Below, one piece after another: positions 45,369 through 55,473 of a stretch of 64,000 nt of DNA. The position numbers and the translations under genes were made by a program. Numbering within the stretch: the first letter of the stretch is position 1; the number at the start of each line of letters is the position of its first letter. Below the pieces are notes generated by a model. That model did no database searches and had not been told where the DNA came from. It saw nothing but the letters and a program-made list of their open reading frames with translations. This DNA is from Sphingobacterium endophyticum. Lineage in GTDB: Bacteria > Bacteroidota > Bacteroidia > Sphingobacteriales > Sphingobacteriaceae. The DNA is taken from assembly GCF_009733535.1 (NCBI RefSeq), contig NZ_ML771899.1:186001-250000 (forward strand), read 5' to 3'.

Positions 45369-46904
45369 ATGAAAAACCTATTATTAACTATTGTTGCAAG
45401 TTTTGTTTTGCTATGCCAAACTTCAGGACAGACGAAGAATGCAGATTTTATTGTTAAGGGATTCCATTTGGATCTTAGGGTACAGGCGATGAAAATGCCT
45501 GCCTTGAAAAAATTTGCAGAGCAGTTAAAAGACGGGGGTATGAATACACTGATTATGGAATGGGAGGGAACCTATCCCTTTAAAAACCATCCTCTAATTC
45601 CCAACCAATATGCATATACGAGAGAAGAAGTGGTTGATTTTGTGAATTACTGTGAAGAGTTGGGAATCGACGTGATTCCCTTGCAACAAAGTTTTGGTCA
45701 TGTTGAATACATTTTAAGAAACTATCGATATAAAGAATTAAGAGAGGACCAAAAAGATTTTTCTCAGATAAACCCTCTGAAGGAAGATCTTGCCAGATCC
45801 TTATTTAAGGATTTGTTCAGCGATATGATAAGTACCCATAAATCCGATTATATCCATATTGGAGGGGATGAGACCTATTTGCTTGGACACTCCAAGGAGT
45901 CACAAAAAAAGGTGGCAGAATTAGGAAAGGGGAGGTTGTACGGAGATTATATCAAACTATTATGTGAACTTGTTGTCGAACTGGGTAAAAAACCAGTTTT
46001 ATGGGCAGATATAGCAATGAAATATCCAGATGCACTACAAGGTTTGCCGCAGGAAACGGTGTTTGTGGACTGGAATTATGGTTGGGATATCAATATGTTT
46101 GGGAAACATAGCAATTTATTGGAGTCTGGATTTGAAATCTGGGGGGCTCCGTCGTTGAGGTCGCATCCTGACAATTTCTACAACACCCAATGGGAAAAGC
46201 ATTTTAGAAATATTCGGGAATTTATTCCTCTTGCTCGGGGATTCGGCTACAAAGGTATGGTTATTACATCTTGGTCAACTTCAGGATTATATTCAAGTCT
46301 TTGGGAGTCACCAAGAGATTTGGTTGAACTTTACCCTGTCCGTAGGGTGTATCCATTATCAGGATTTAATATTTTAATATCTGCTTATTTCGATGCTGTA
46401 AATAATCAAAAACCATTAAATGTAGATGATTTTGTATTGGGCTATGCAAAAAAACAGTATGGATTTTCTAATGAAGAATCCAAAAGATTTTGGAAAGCTT
46501 TGCAAGCGAATCCCTATGAAATAAACCAAGGTGAAGTTGGCTCTTCAGATTTAAAGATCAAGTCTGTTAAAGATAGTGCCTATTGGGTTCTCCAAGAGTT
46601 GAATGACCTTAAGCCGAAGCTAAATCAAAATGAGTTTGCACATTATCCTTTAATGGCCGAGATAAGAGCTCGGTATCTGAGCTGTATGCTGATCGAACAG
46701 AAATTAAATCAACCTGAATTCAATGAATCTCAATTAAAGGAAATCATCGCTGAACTCAAAAAATTAAAGGATAATAACCTCAATGCACGATTTGCGGCTT
46801 TGAACAAAGATTTCATTTATCCTCGCGAAATTGAGGATGAAAATGAATTACGTAATCGCAAAATCAATCTTCTGTACGAAAGACTATCTCGAGCAAAGCA
46901 GTAA
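45369..46904 (+). CDS. Secreted GH20 beta-N-acetylhexosaminidase
   Basis: This 511-residue protein has a signal peptide (about 1-20, ending SGQ) and a GH20 TIM barrel with the catalytic pair Asp167-Glu168 in HIGGDETY. Upstream landmarks QSFGHVEYILR and later WADIA and VFVDWNYGW fit the HexD-like branch, which lacks the N-terminal GH20b domain. It should release GlcNAc or GalNAc from glycan ends in the periplasm. The start at 45369 was chosen because the longer frame overlaps LacI and precedes the signal peptide. Confidence 0.88.
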   Translation: MKNLLLTIVASFVLLCQTSGQTKNADFIVKGFHLDLRVQAMKMPALKKFAEQLKDGGMNTLIMEWEGTYPFKNHPLIPNQYAYTREEVVDFVNYCEELGIDVIPLQQSFGHVEYILRNYRYKELREDQKDFSQINPLKEDLARSLFKDLFSDMISTHKSDYIHIGGDETYLLGHSKESQKKVAELGKGRLYGDYIKLLCELVVELGKKPVLWADIAMKYPDALQGLPQETVFVDWNYGWDINMFGKHSNLLESGFEIWGAPSLRSHPDNFYNTQWEKHFRNIREFIPLARGFGYKGMVITSWSTSGLYSSLWESPRDLVELYPVRRVYPLSGFNILISAYFDAVNNQKPLNVDDFVLGYAKKQYGFSNEESKRFWKALQANPYEINQGEVGSSDLKIKSVKDSAYWVLQELNDLKPKLNQNEFAHYPLMAEIRARYLSCMLIEQKLNQPEFNESQLKEIIAELKKLKDNNLNARFAALNKDFIYPREIEDENELRNRKINLLYERLSRAKQ

Positions 46905-46927
46905 AATTGACCTTTTAGAACCATCTT

Positions 46928-48256
46928 ATGAAATCTCCTCAAGAAATTGCTGTTAGCTCAATGAGCAATGCTCAAAAACGAATGTCGGTGCTAATTATCG
47001 CGGTCATGTTTTTCGTTTTTGGATTTGTGACCTGGATTAATGCTATTTTAATACCGTATTTTAAACTCTCATTTGACCTAAACCACTTCCAGTCCTATCT
47101 TGTAGCATTTGCGTTTTATATTGCATACTTGCTGATGTCATTGCCATCAGGCTATCTTTTGAAGCGGTTTGGGTTTAAAACGGGGATGATGACCGGATTT
47201 TTTGTGATGGCCGTTGGTGCCTTTCTCTTCGTGCCGGCAGGAGCTATTAGGTCGTATCCCTTGTTCTTATTGGGGTTATTTACATTGGGGATGGGGCTGT
47301 CGGTTTTGCAAACTGCGGTTAATCCATATGTAACTATTCTTGGGGAAAAGGAACGTGCTGCGCAAAGGTTTAGTATAATGGGGATATGCAATAAATTGGC
47401 CGGTATTTTAGCGCCTATTTTATTTGCTGCAATTATCTTGAAGCCCGAAGACAGGGAGTTTTTCGAATCCATAGAATCATTAACCAGCTCCGAGAAAGAT
47501 CTTGCCCTGAATGGATTGCTGCAGCGCGTGATGATACCCTATGCAATTGTTGGTTGTGTTTTAATTGCTTTAGGAACATTGGTTAAACTATCGCCACTTC
47601 CGGAAATAAATACAGATGAAGAAAGCGAAAGCGTAATGGTCGGCCCATCCGCAAATGCGAAGAGAAGCATTTTAGACTTTCCACATCTTGTTTTAGGAAG
47701 TGTTGCAATATTTTTCCATGTCGGGTCCCAGGTAATTGCCGTGGATAGTATCATCAATTATGCCCAGCATCACGGCTTAACTTTTTATGAGGCCAAAACT
47801 TTTCCATCCTACACTTTAACGGCAACTATTGTAGGGTATCTTTTAGGTATTTTTCTAATTCCAAGATATTTAACGCAGTTGACAGCTTTGAGGTTTTGTA
47901 CATGCTTAGGTCTATTATTGTCAATAGGAATCCTCGTTTTGAGCCAGAATGTAAATTTTCTAGGGTATCAGATCGATATTTCTGTTTGGTTGTTGGTGTT
48001 GATGGGTTTTGCAAATTCAATGATTTGGGCAGGAGTATGGCCATTGGCGATGTCTGATTTAGGGAAATTCCTGAAAATAGGCGCATCTTTGCTAGTGATG
48101 GCCTTATGTGGAAATGCAATTACCCCGATGATATACGGATATTTTGCAGATAAAGTCGGTCTACGAGAGGCCTATTTGGTTTTATTGCCCTGTTATGCGT
48201 ATTTAATGTATTATGCCTTTTACGGATTTAAATTACGAAGCTGGAAAAGGAACTGA
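46928..48256 (+). CDS. Sugar MFS transporter, FucP/NagP-like
   Basis: This 442-residue protein has twelve membrane helices and FucP-type motifs (FGFVTWINAILIPYFK near residue 33 and GLSVLQTAVNPYVTILG near 121). It is a sugar:H+ symporter. Between GH20 and the SusC/D pair, with nagA/nagB, GlcNAc is the most likely cargo (NagP role, inference). It ends 1 bp from the convergent LacI stop. Confidence 0.9.
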   Translation: MKSPQEIAVSSMSNAQKRMSVLIIAVMFFVFGFVTWINAILIPYFKLSFDLNHFQSYLVAFAFYIAYLLMSLPSGYLLKRFGFKTGMMTGFFVMAVGAFLFVPAGAIRSYPLFLLGLFTLGMGLSVLQTAVNPYVTILGEKERAAQRFSIMGICNKLAGILAPILFAAIILKPEDREFFESIESLTSSEKDLALNGLLQRVMIPYAIVGCVLIALGTLVKLSPLPEINTDEESESVMVGPSANAKRSILDFPHLVLGSVAIFFHVGSQVIAVDSIINYAQHHGLTFYEAKTFPSYTLTATIVGYLLGIFLIPRYLTQLTALRFCTCLGLLLSIGILVLSQNVNFLGYQIDISVWLLVLMGFANSMIWAGVWPLAMSDLGKFLKIGASLLVMALCGNAITPMIYGYFADKVGLREAYLVLLPCYAYLMYYAFYGFKLRSWKRN

Positions 48257-48257
48257 T

Positions 48258-49292
48258 CTATTTTTTGGTCGAGTCTCGGATAATCAATTCTGTTTTTATC
48301 AGAATTTCCTGATAATCCAATCGTTCGAAATCTGAATCTTCAATTTGTTGAATCAATAATTTGGAGGCTACCTTCCCCATATGGTATGCATTGTCATCAA
48401 TAGTCGAGAGTTGCGGGTCAACAATTTTTGAGATGGGGTAGTTGCTGAATCCAATAATCGAAATCTCCTCAGGGATATTGTAATTAAATTTTTTAAATAC
48501 CTTAATGGCCGCTGCTGCGGTGTAATCATTCGCACAAACTAGACCATCAATCCTTTCATTCGTATTAGCCAATTCATTGGCTGATATTAACCCCTCTTCA
48601 TAACTCAGGTTTTTAGTTTCTTTTATTAGCTTCTCCTCAATAGGTAGCCCATTTTGAATCAAGGCTTCAGAATATCCCTGTAGTCTAGCTTTGAAGATGC
48701 TAACTGATTGATCTCCGGAAATATGGCCAATTCTTTTGCAGCCTGATTTGATTAGATGTTCGGTTGCTTTAAACGATGCTTCAAAATCGTTGATCATAAC
48801 CTTGTTGGTCTTTAATCCATCAGTACTTCGGTCATAAACAACTAAGGGAATATTGGCCTTTTTAAATTTCTTTAAATGATCATATTTATGAGTTTGCAAC
48901 CCGGGGCAGATTATTAATCCTGCCGCTAAGGATGTTTCAAGCATGCTGGCGATTTCTTTTTCTTTTTTATAGTTGTCCTGTGATTGAAAGATGGTAATCT
49001 GATATCCATTGTTATAGGCATAGTCTTCAATGCCGCTTATTACTTTGGAATGAAAGTCAATATCTATTCTGGGGCAAATTACGCCAATTGATTTCGTTTT
49101 CTTGCTTCGGAAACTTGAAGCTATAGGGTCAATAGAAAAGCCCATTTCCTTTACCTTGTCATTTACCAGCTTTCTTGTGGATTCGCTGATTGCTGGATGG
49201 TTTGATAGTACGCGAGATACGGTAGAAGCGGAGACATTTAATGCCTTGGCAATATCTTTTATCGTAATGCGCGAGGAATCTGAATTCTTCAT
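48258..49292 (-). CDS. LacI family regulator of the second SusC/D pair
   Basis: This 344-residue regulator has its HTH at about 10-30 (TIKDIAKALNVSASTVSRVLSNHPA) and an effector domain ending IRDSTKK. It is divergent from susC, with strong palindromes in the 232-bp gap. It likely represses both itself and the SusC/D operon. It replaces the sigma/FecR control seen at the first SusC/D locus. Confidence 0.93.
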   Translation of the reverse strand: MKNSDSSRITIKDIAKALNVSASTVSRVLSNHPAISESTRKLVNDKVKEMGFSIDPIASSFRSKKTKSIGVICPRIDIDFHSKVISGIEDYAYNNGYQITIFQSQDNYKKEKEIASMLETSLAAGLIICPGLQTHKYDHLKKFKKANIPLVVYDRSTDGLKTNKVMINDFEASFKATEHLIKSGCKRIGHISGDQSVSIFKARLQGYSEALIQNGLPIEEKLIKETKNLSYEEGLISANELANTNERIDGLVCANDYTAAAAIKVFKKFNYNIPEEISIIGFSNYPISKIVDPQLSTIDDNAYHMGKVASKLLIQQIEDSDFERLDYQEILIKTELIIRDSTKK

Positions 49293-49370
49293 TTAGTCTT
49301 TGTGTTATTTATGAAGCCTAATTTAATGTAATTTTTTTGTTAATCAAATTTTGCGAAACATTCAATATAA

Positions 49371-49384
49371 TGCAATTGTTTGCA
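49371..49384. promoter_or_regulatory. LacI operator A
   Basis: TGCAATTGTTTGCA is a dyad matching the core of operator B with one base changed. Its centre is 75 bp from operator B, a distance compatible with looping. Confidence 0.65.
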
Positions 49385-49435
49385 TACAATAATGTTATAA
49401 ATATCAATTTAAACGTGTTTTTATTTGTTTGTTAA

Positions 49436-49469
49436 AATATATTTATGCAAATGTTTGCATAAATATATT
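49436..49469. promoter_or_regulatory. LacI operator B, 34-bp perfect dyad
   Basis: Two 16-bp arms (AATATATTTATGCAAA and its exact complement) flank a 2-nt spacer TG. The core TGCAAA-TG-TTTGCA fits LacI-family operators. It lies 56 bp before the susC start. Confidence 0.85.
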
Positions 49470-49524
49470 CAAATAGCTAATTTGGTTTTCGAAATAACAG
49501 ATTGTTAACTCTTCATCTGAAATT

Positions 49525-52500
49525 ATGATAAAAACCAATAACCGATTTAAGCTTAAATTGGATTGTCTACCTCTATCACGAGCATTGTGGCTTTTTAGTA
49601 TTCTTTTCTTTACCTGTCAAATCTCTGAAGCGCAGCAGCGTTCAATTTCAGGTTATGTGAAAGATGCAAACACCAATGTTGCACTTGCAGGTGTTACTGT
49701 GGAAGTATCGGGGACGTCTCAAGCTACCAGTACAGACGGTAAAGGATTTTTCCGTTTGGAATCCGTAACCAATAACCAAGAGTTAGTCTTTAAATTGTTG
49801 GGTTACACCAATCAACAAATCAAGATCAATGACCAGACCGAAGTGAATGTGGTCTTGAGTTCTGCATCTACAGCTATTGAAGAAACCGTTGTAGTTGGAT
49901 ACGGACGACAGAAAAAAAGAAACCTTACCGGTTCGGTCGTTTCGGTAGGTTCCTCTGAGATTGAAAAAACAACCCTTCAAGATCCGATTTCTATATTGCA
50001 GGGACGTGCCCCTGGGGTACAGGTATCTTCTAATTCCGGTGCACCAGGCTCAGAGATGACGATTCGAGTTCGGGGAAGTTCTTCTTTAAATTCGGGAAAC
50101 AATCCCCTGTTTGTAGTCGATGGTATTCCAATTGAATCTAATTCTGTTTCATCTTTAAATGGAACAGAGAATTTTGGCTTAAACCCTCTTGCGGATATCA
50201 ATCCCAATGATATTGCGTCCATCGAAATTTTGAAAGATGCAGCTTCTACGGCAATTTACGGTTCACGCGCTGCAAATGGGGTAGTTATGATTACTACTAA
50301 ACGCGGAGCTGAAGGTAAACCTGAAATTTTGGTGAATGCCACTACAGGCATAAGCAATTTAACAAGAAAATTAAGTGTTCTAAATGGACAGCAATATAGA
50401 GAGGCCGTATTGGATTCTTATTATGCACTGCCAAATCCAGAAGAACCTTACTATACGATTATAGATTCATTAAATCCAATGAATAACGGAGATGTAGATT
50501 GGCAAGACGCCTTAACCCGTACTGCAAAACAATATAAAATTGATGTTTCGGTCAGGGGTGGTAGCAAGGCCGCAAAATATGCCTGGAGTACCTCTTATTT
50601 AGATCAAGATGGTATTATCCTCAATTCAAATTATAAGCGATTTACCTCTCGTCTGAATGTTGATTTTGATATTACAGATTATATCCGTGTTGGACAAAGT
50701 ATTTCTTATACCAATGGGGTGAATAATAGAACCAATGCGGCCGGTACGGGAAACTTAAGTATTATTCGAAGTTTACTGGTTCGTCCTCCTAATATGTCTA
50801 TGTATCTGCCCGACGGGTCAATTAATGGTTACATGATTGGTATGAGGAACCCTGTTGGAATGGCATTATATGCTACCAATTTGAATAAAAGCAATAGGAT
50901 TATCGGTAGTCAATATGTGGAGGTTGATATCCTGAAAGATCTGAAATTCCGATCCAATTTTAACCTGGATTATATATCTATGAAAGAAGAGGAGTTTATG
51001 CCTTCTATCCTTGATTATCGTGAGGGCTATAACACGGGTGCTGTTCGCAATATAGGTAACTTGAATTGGGGAAATGAGAGTTATTTTACCTATCAAAAGA
51101 GCTTGGACAATGTTCATAACTTTGGTGGGGTCTTAGGGATGAGTTTTCAAAAATGGCGTTTTGACCGCACCGGTCTGGATGGGATGTTTTTCCCTAGTGA
51201 TGATATCCGTACTTTAAATGCTGCATCAGTTATATCAAACCAAGGCGTCAATGTGGCTTCAGAACATGCTATGCTTTCGTACTTTGGTCGGGCTACCTAT
51301 GATTACAGGGGTAAGTATTTATTGGAATTTAATCTTAGGGCTGATGGATCATCGCGTTTTGGTAAGAATAACCAATTTGGATTTTTCCCTTCGGCATCTG
51401 CAGGCTGGAGATTTAAAGATGAGGAATTTCTGAAAGATGCTAATTGGTTGAGCGATGGCAAGCTAAGGTTTAGTTTAGGAAGTACCGGTAATGAAGCTAT
51501 TGGTGATTATACCTCACAAGGTGAATTTACCTTGGGAACTAACTACCTTGATTTTTCCGGTGCAGCACCTACGGTCATGCCAAATGCCAGTCTAACCTGG
51601 GAAACAACATATCAATATAATTTAGGGCTGGAATTAGGATTTTGGAACAATAGAGTTTTATTTACTACTGAAGCATATCTAAAGAGAACTAAGGATTTAT
51701 TATATAATGTACCAATTCCTAATACTGTAGGTTTCGAATACATAACCCAAAATATCGGAAATATAGAAAACAGTGGACTGGAATTTAGTTTACAGACTAA
51801 GAATCTACAGGGAGCGTTCACCTGGAGTTCAGGACTGAACATTAGTTTGAATAGAAATAAAGTTGCCTCACTTCCTGAAAGCTTGTTAACAAACGGATAT
51901 ATCCAAAATGGGCAATTCCATATTCTGAAAGAAGGATTGCCAATCGGCGTATTTTATGGATGGCGTTATATGGGTGTTTATTCAAGGGATGAAGAGAATG
52001 TTAACAAGGTGACAAATGGAGCTGGCGGACCTGTGTTTGTGGGTGGAGACCCTATTTGGAAGGATTTGAATGGAGATGATATTATCAATCAGGATGATAG
52101 GGAAATTATTGGTTATGCAGAACCTAAGTTCTTTGGAGGATTTTCTAATGATTTCACTTATAAAAGCTTCTCTTTAAATGTTTTCTTACAATATTCGGTA
52201 GGGAACGAGATTTATAGCGAGTTAAATCATCAGCGTAATTCCATTGTCCGTTACAATAATCTTTCTACAGATGCATTGGACAGATGGCGTGAGCAAGGAG
52301 ATGTAACCAATTTCCCCCGCTTGATTCGTGATGATCCAAAACAATCAGATTCAAGAGTTCAAAGCCGTTGGGTGGAAGATGGTTCATACATTAAATTGAA
52401 GAATGTAAATCTAAGATATACCTTAAAACCGGAATGGATTCAAAAGCTTGGCTTGCGTAAAGTTGATGCGTTTATCAACGCATCTAACTTAATTACCTGG

Positions 52501-52620
52501 ACAAAATATACCGGTTTTGATCCTGATGTGAATTCATATTCCGGACTACGAGTAGGTCTGGATGAGGGATCTTATCCACAGAGTCGCAGCTTTATGTTTG
52601 GTTTAACCTTTGGCCTTTAA
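49525..52620 (+). CDS. susC: SusC/RagA TonB-dependent receptor without STN
   Basis: This 1031-residue receptor has a signal segment (ending SEAQ near 37), a carboxypeptidase-regulatory-like domain (about 41-112), the SusC box EETVVVGYGRQKKRNLTGSV, a plug (about 130-245, ASTAIYGSRAANGVVMITT) and a barrel ending FGLTFGL. It has no STN domain and no sigma/FecR partner, consistent with control by the divergent LacI protein. With SusD 11 bp later it should import a GlcNAc-containing oligosaccharide. Confidence 0.95.
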   Translation: MIKTNNRFKLKLDCLPLSRALWLFSILFFTCQISEAQQRSISGYVKDANTNVALAGVTVEVSGTSQATSTDGKGFFRLESVTNNQELVFKLLGYTNQQIKINDQTEVNVVLSSASTAIEETVVVGYGRQKKRNLTGSVVSVGSSEIEKTTLQDPISILQGRAPGVQVSSNSGAPGSEMTIRVRGSSSLNSGNNPLFVVDGIPIESNSVSSLNGTENFGLNPLADINPNDIASIEILKDAASTAIYGSRAANGVVMITTKRGAEGKPEILVNATTGISNLTRKLSVLNGQQYREAVLDSYYALPNPEEPYYTIIDSLNPMNNGDVDWQDALTRTAKQYKIDVSVRGGSKAAKYAWSTSYLDQDGIILNSNYKRFTSRLNVDFDITDYIRVGQSISYTNGVNNRTNAAGTGNLSIIRSLLVRPPNMSMYLPDGSINGYMIGMRNPVGMALYATNLNKSNRIIGSQYVEVDILKDLKFRSNFNLDYISMKEEEFMPSILDYREGYNTGAVRNIGNLNWGNESYFTYQKSLDNVHNFGGVLGMSFQKWRFDRTGLDGMFFPSDDIRTLNAASVISNQGVNVASEHAMLSYFGRATYDYRGKYLLEFNLRADGSSRFGKNNQFGFFPSASAGWRFKDEEFLKDANWLSDGKLRFSLGSTGNEAIGDYTSQGEFTLGTNYLDFSGAAPTVMPNASLTWETTYQYNLGLELGFWNNRVLFTTEAYLKRTKDLLYNVPIPNTVGFEYITQNIGNIENSGLEFSLQTKNLQGAFTWSSGLNISLNRNKVASLPESLLTNGYIQNGQFHILKEGLPIGVFYGWRYMGVYSRDEENVNKVTNGAGGPVFVGGDPIWKDLNGDDIINQDDREIIGYAEPKFFGGFSNDFTYKSFSLNVFLQYSVGNEIYSELNHQRNSIVRYNNLSTDALDRWREQGDVTNFPRLIRDDPKQSDSRVQSRWVEDGSYIKLKNVNLRYTLKPEWIQKLGLRKVDAFINASNLITWTKYTGFDPDVNSYSGLRVGLDEGSYPQSRSFMFGLTFGL

Positions 52621-52631
52621 TTCTACGAATA

Positions 52632-54005
52632 ATGAAAAAATCATTTAAATATATTATAGGAATATTAGCACTTAGTTTATCAATTAGCTCTTGTTCCGAC
52701 ATGCTTGATAAAGAACCTATCAGTAATTTTTCTGGTCAGGGATTTTATAAAAGTGCATCAGACGCGCAAGCCGGAGTAAATGGTATATACAATTCCTTAC
52801 AATCTCTTTTCCGCACCAACTTTGCTTACTGGGGTGAGGGAAGGGCAGACAATGTAACGACAAGGCATTCGGGTGACCCATTCGCATTGCAGCAAAATAG
52901 TTTAACTCCAATTATTAATTCTGCGAGATGGGAAAATTTCTATACTTTGATCTCTCGGGCAAATTATGCAATTAAATATATCCCTACAGTATTTGAATCC
53001 GATGACAGTGCTCTGAGTAATCAATTACTTGGTCAAGCAAGAGGCCTTCGGGGACTTGCGTATTTTTATTTGGTAAGAATTTGGGGAGATGTTCCATTAA
53101 TTCTAGAACCTTACGAGAGTGTGGATCAGGAACTTTTTGTTAATCGTAATACTCAAGCTGAAGTCCTTAAACAAGCACAGGAAGATTTGCTTTTCGCTGC
53201 TGAAAATTGTGCTGACAGCTATAATGGTGATAGAAATAGAGTGTTTTTGACTAAAGGAGCAGCCAATGCTTTCTTAACCCAATTAGCGATGTGGCAAAAG
53301 CAATATCAGGATGCTGTGAGCTATGCGGAGAAAGTGATGGATGAGAGTCAATATAGCCTGGTGTCAATAAATGATTGGAACAGCATTTTTAATAAAGGGG
53401 CTAGTTCTGAGAGTATTTTTGAGATCGGCTATAACGAAGTTCAAACAAATTCATTACGAGTTTTATACGCCCTAGGATCCGATGCTGATTATGTGCCCAG
53501 TAATAAATTCATTGCTTCTATTGAGGAAGGTGATTTAAGGAAAAGCCTTATTTATGATGTTAAGGAAGTTCAACCTAGAAAAGTATGGAAGTTCTTTGGA
53601 GTAGGATTTAACGATGAGAGCGCAGATCCATCGTCCAATAATATCGTTTTAACCCGACTGGCCGATATTATGCTGTTAAAGGCCGAAGCACATGCTCAAT
53701 TAAATCAAAACGAAGAAGCTTTAACATTATTGAACAGTATTCGTAAAAGAGCCGGTTTAAGCACTGTTGATTTAGAAGCTGCTAAGAATCTTTACACAGA
53801 TTTACCATCTGCCATATTACATGAACGATCTATAGAGTTATGTTTTGAAGGTCACCGCTGGTTTGATTTAGTTCGTACTGACAAAGCCATTTCTACTATG
53901 AAACCTATAAATGGATTAACGGATATACGAAATTTGGTTTGGCCATTGCATGAGAATGCCTTGCTCCGTAATCCGAAGCTACAACAGAATGAATTCTATA
54001 AATAA
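52632..54005 (+). CDS. susD: SusD/RagB glycan-binding lipoprotein
   Basis: This 457-residue lipoprotein has a lipobox SSC (Cys about 21) followed by SDMLDKEPIS, the RGLAYFYLVRIWGDVPLI signature near 135 and the C-terminal HERSIELCFEGHRWFDLVRT. It is the surface lid of the upstream SusC. Compact compared with the 612-residue SusD of the first locus. Confidence 0.95.
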   Translation: MKKSFKYIIGILALSLSISSCSDMLDKEPISNFSGQGFYKSASDAQAGVNGIYNSLQSLFRTNFAYWGEGRADNVTTRHSGDPFALQQNSLTPIINSARWENFYTLISRANYAIKYIPTVFESDDSALSNQLLGQARGLRGLAYFYLVRIWGDVPLILEPYESVDQELFVNRNTQAEVLKQAQEDLLFAAENCADSYNGDRNRVFLTKGAANAFLTQLAMWQKQYQDAVSYAEKVMDESQYSLVSINDWNSIFNKGASSESIFEIGYNEVQTNSLRVLYALGSDADYVPSNKFIASIEEGDLRKSLIYDVKEVQPRKVWKFFGVGFNDESADPSSNNIVLTRLADIMLLKAEAHAQLNQNEEALTLLNSIRKRAGLSTVDLEAAKNLYTDLPSAILHERSIELCFEGHRWFDLVRTDKAISTMKPINGLTDIRNLVWPLHENALLRNPKLQQNEFYK

Positions 54006-54023
54006 TCACTGAACGAATTATTT

Positions 54024-55472
54024 ATGTTTATGAAAAAGACAAAAAACACGATAACAAAAATCCTACTGGGAGTTGGGATTCTTGGATCCTTATATAGCTG
54101 TGAAATACAGGAGAATTTTGAATATATACCCGGACCTGATAATAGTAAATTAACCGTAGATGCTTTAACCTATATCTCCGGAAATGATTCGCTTTCTTAT
54201 TTAAAGGAAGCAGTAGGCTTAGCCGGAATGGAAAGTTTCTACGCAGGCAACAAGGAGTATACTTTTATTGCGCCTAATAATCAGGCATTTCGTGCGTATT
54301 TGAAGGATAATGGATATGCTACTTTGAATGAAATTCCTCAGCCAATTCTTAAAAATATGCTTAAATATCATATTGTGAATGGATTAGTGAATTTTAACGA
54401 TCCGGCTTTATCCTCGAGTAATAAACCAATTGCATATGCGACTGAAAATGGGCAGACAATGTATCTATCCCATAGCAGTACTTTTGTTGGAATTATCAAT
54501 GAAGGGACAAATAGACAATGGCAAATCAGAACTTCTAATCTGATTCCTACGAATGGTGTAATGCACGTGACCAACTTTATTACCTTTTATTCGGCACCAA
54601 CCGGAGATGCAAATGCAGTAAATCCAAATTTATTACTGGACACCATTTTTCCTAAACATGATTCTTATATCAATGGAGGGATTGATTCGGATAAGAATTT
54701 TGGAACCAATAATTTGATGAAAGTAAAAAATGTTGAAGGGGATGGAGATTATGATCGTAAAGCGGTTATGATGTTCGATTTCAAAGACTTTAAGAAACAG
54801 GGGGTCGTTACTGATATGCGTCTTCAGCTTTCGGTTTCTTTCACCCATGCAAAGGGAGTAGATCTTAATTTATTTGAAACCCCAAATACAACCTGGTCCG
54901 AATCTTCAATTAAATTCAATAACATGGTCTTTGCAACTGGTCCAAGGATCGCGACCATAAAGACAAGTAAGGTAAGCTTCTTTAATTTTGATTTGACAGA
55001 TTATTATAAAAGCAGAAATCCTGAAGGTTTAGTTTCTTTAATGCTGGACGGACAGGCAGGGTCAGATGAAACGGATGAAATCGCTACAAAGGAGCATACT
55101 ACTTTATTACCACCTATGCTTATTGCTACTTTGGCTTCAGGTGATTCAGAATTGAAATTAGAGAAAATCAGTCCGTTTCTAGTTGATAAAGGCGGTGTTT
55201 ATGTTCTTTCAAAAGATAATCTACAAGTTTCGGGTGCTACCGCTGCTGATATTATATATACCATTGAACAAGTACCGACATTCGGTTGGTTGTTAAAAGG
55301 TGCAGATGTGCTGAAAGGAGGGAGTAAATTTTCTCAATTGGATTTAGATTTAAAGAACATTTTGTTTATTCAAGATGGAGAAAATGTAGGTTCTCAGTCT
55401 CTTTTGTTAACCGCAAGAGATAAAGCCGGTGCCATTTTAGAAAATATTGAGTTGAAAATTTCCGTTAAATAG
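54024..55472 (+). CDS. Fasciclin + DNRLRE-like + cadherin-like lipoprotein
   Basis: This 482-residue protein has a lipobox (YSC, Cys about 26) and three parts. Residues about 42-190 form a fasciclin domain (YTFIAPNNQAFRAYLKDNGY and the YH-type LKYHIVNG). About 205-370 resembles a DNRLRE/CBM96-like beta domain (SYINGGIDSDKNFGTNN, then KAVMMFDFKDF). About 385-482 resembles a CSPG/cadherin-like repeat (PTFGWLLKGADVLKGGSKFSQ). It is probably the accessory surface glycan-binding protein of this locus. An alternative start is Met3 at 54030. Confidence 0.78.
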   Translation: MFMKKTKNTITKILLGVGILGSLYSCEIQENFEYIPGPDNSKLTVDALTYISGNDSLSYLKEAVGLAGMESFYAGNKEYTFIAPNNQAFRAYLKDNGYATLNEIPQPILKNMLKYHIVNGLVNFNDPALSSSNKPIAYATENGQTMYLSHSSTFVGIINEGTNRQWQIRTSNLIPTNGVMHVTNFITFYSAPTGDANAVNPNLLLDTIFPKHDSYINGGIDSDKNFGTNNLMKVKNVEGDGDYDRKAVMMFDFKDFKKQGVVTDMRLQLSVSFTHAKGVDLNLFETPNTTWSESSIKFNNMVFATGPRIATIKTSKVSFFNFDLTDYYKSRNPEGLVSLMLDGQAGSDETDEIATKEHTTLLPPMLIATLASGDSELKLEKISPFLVDKGGVYVLSKDNLQVSGATAADIIYTIEQVPTFGWLLKGADVLKGGSKFSQLDLDLKNILFIQDGENVGSQSLLLTARDKAGAILENIELKISVK

Positions 55473-55473
55473 C

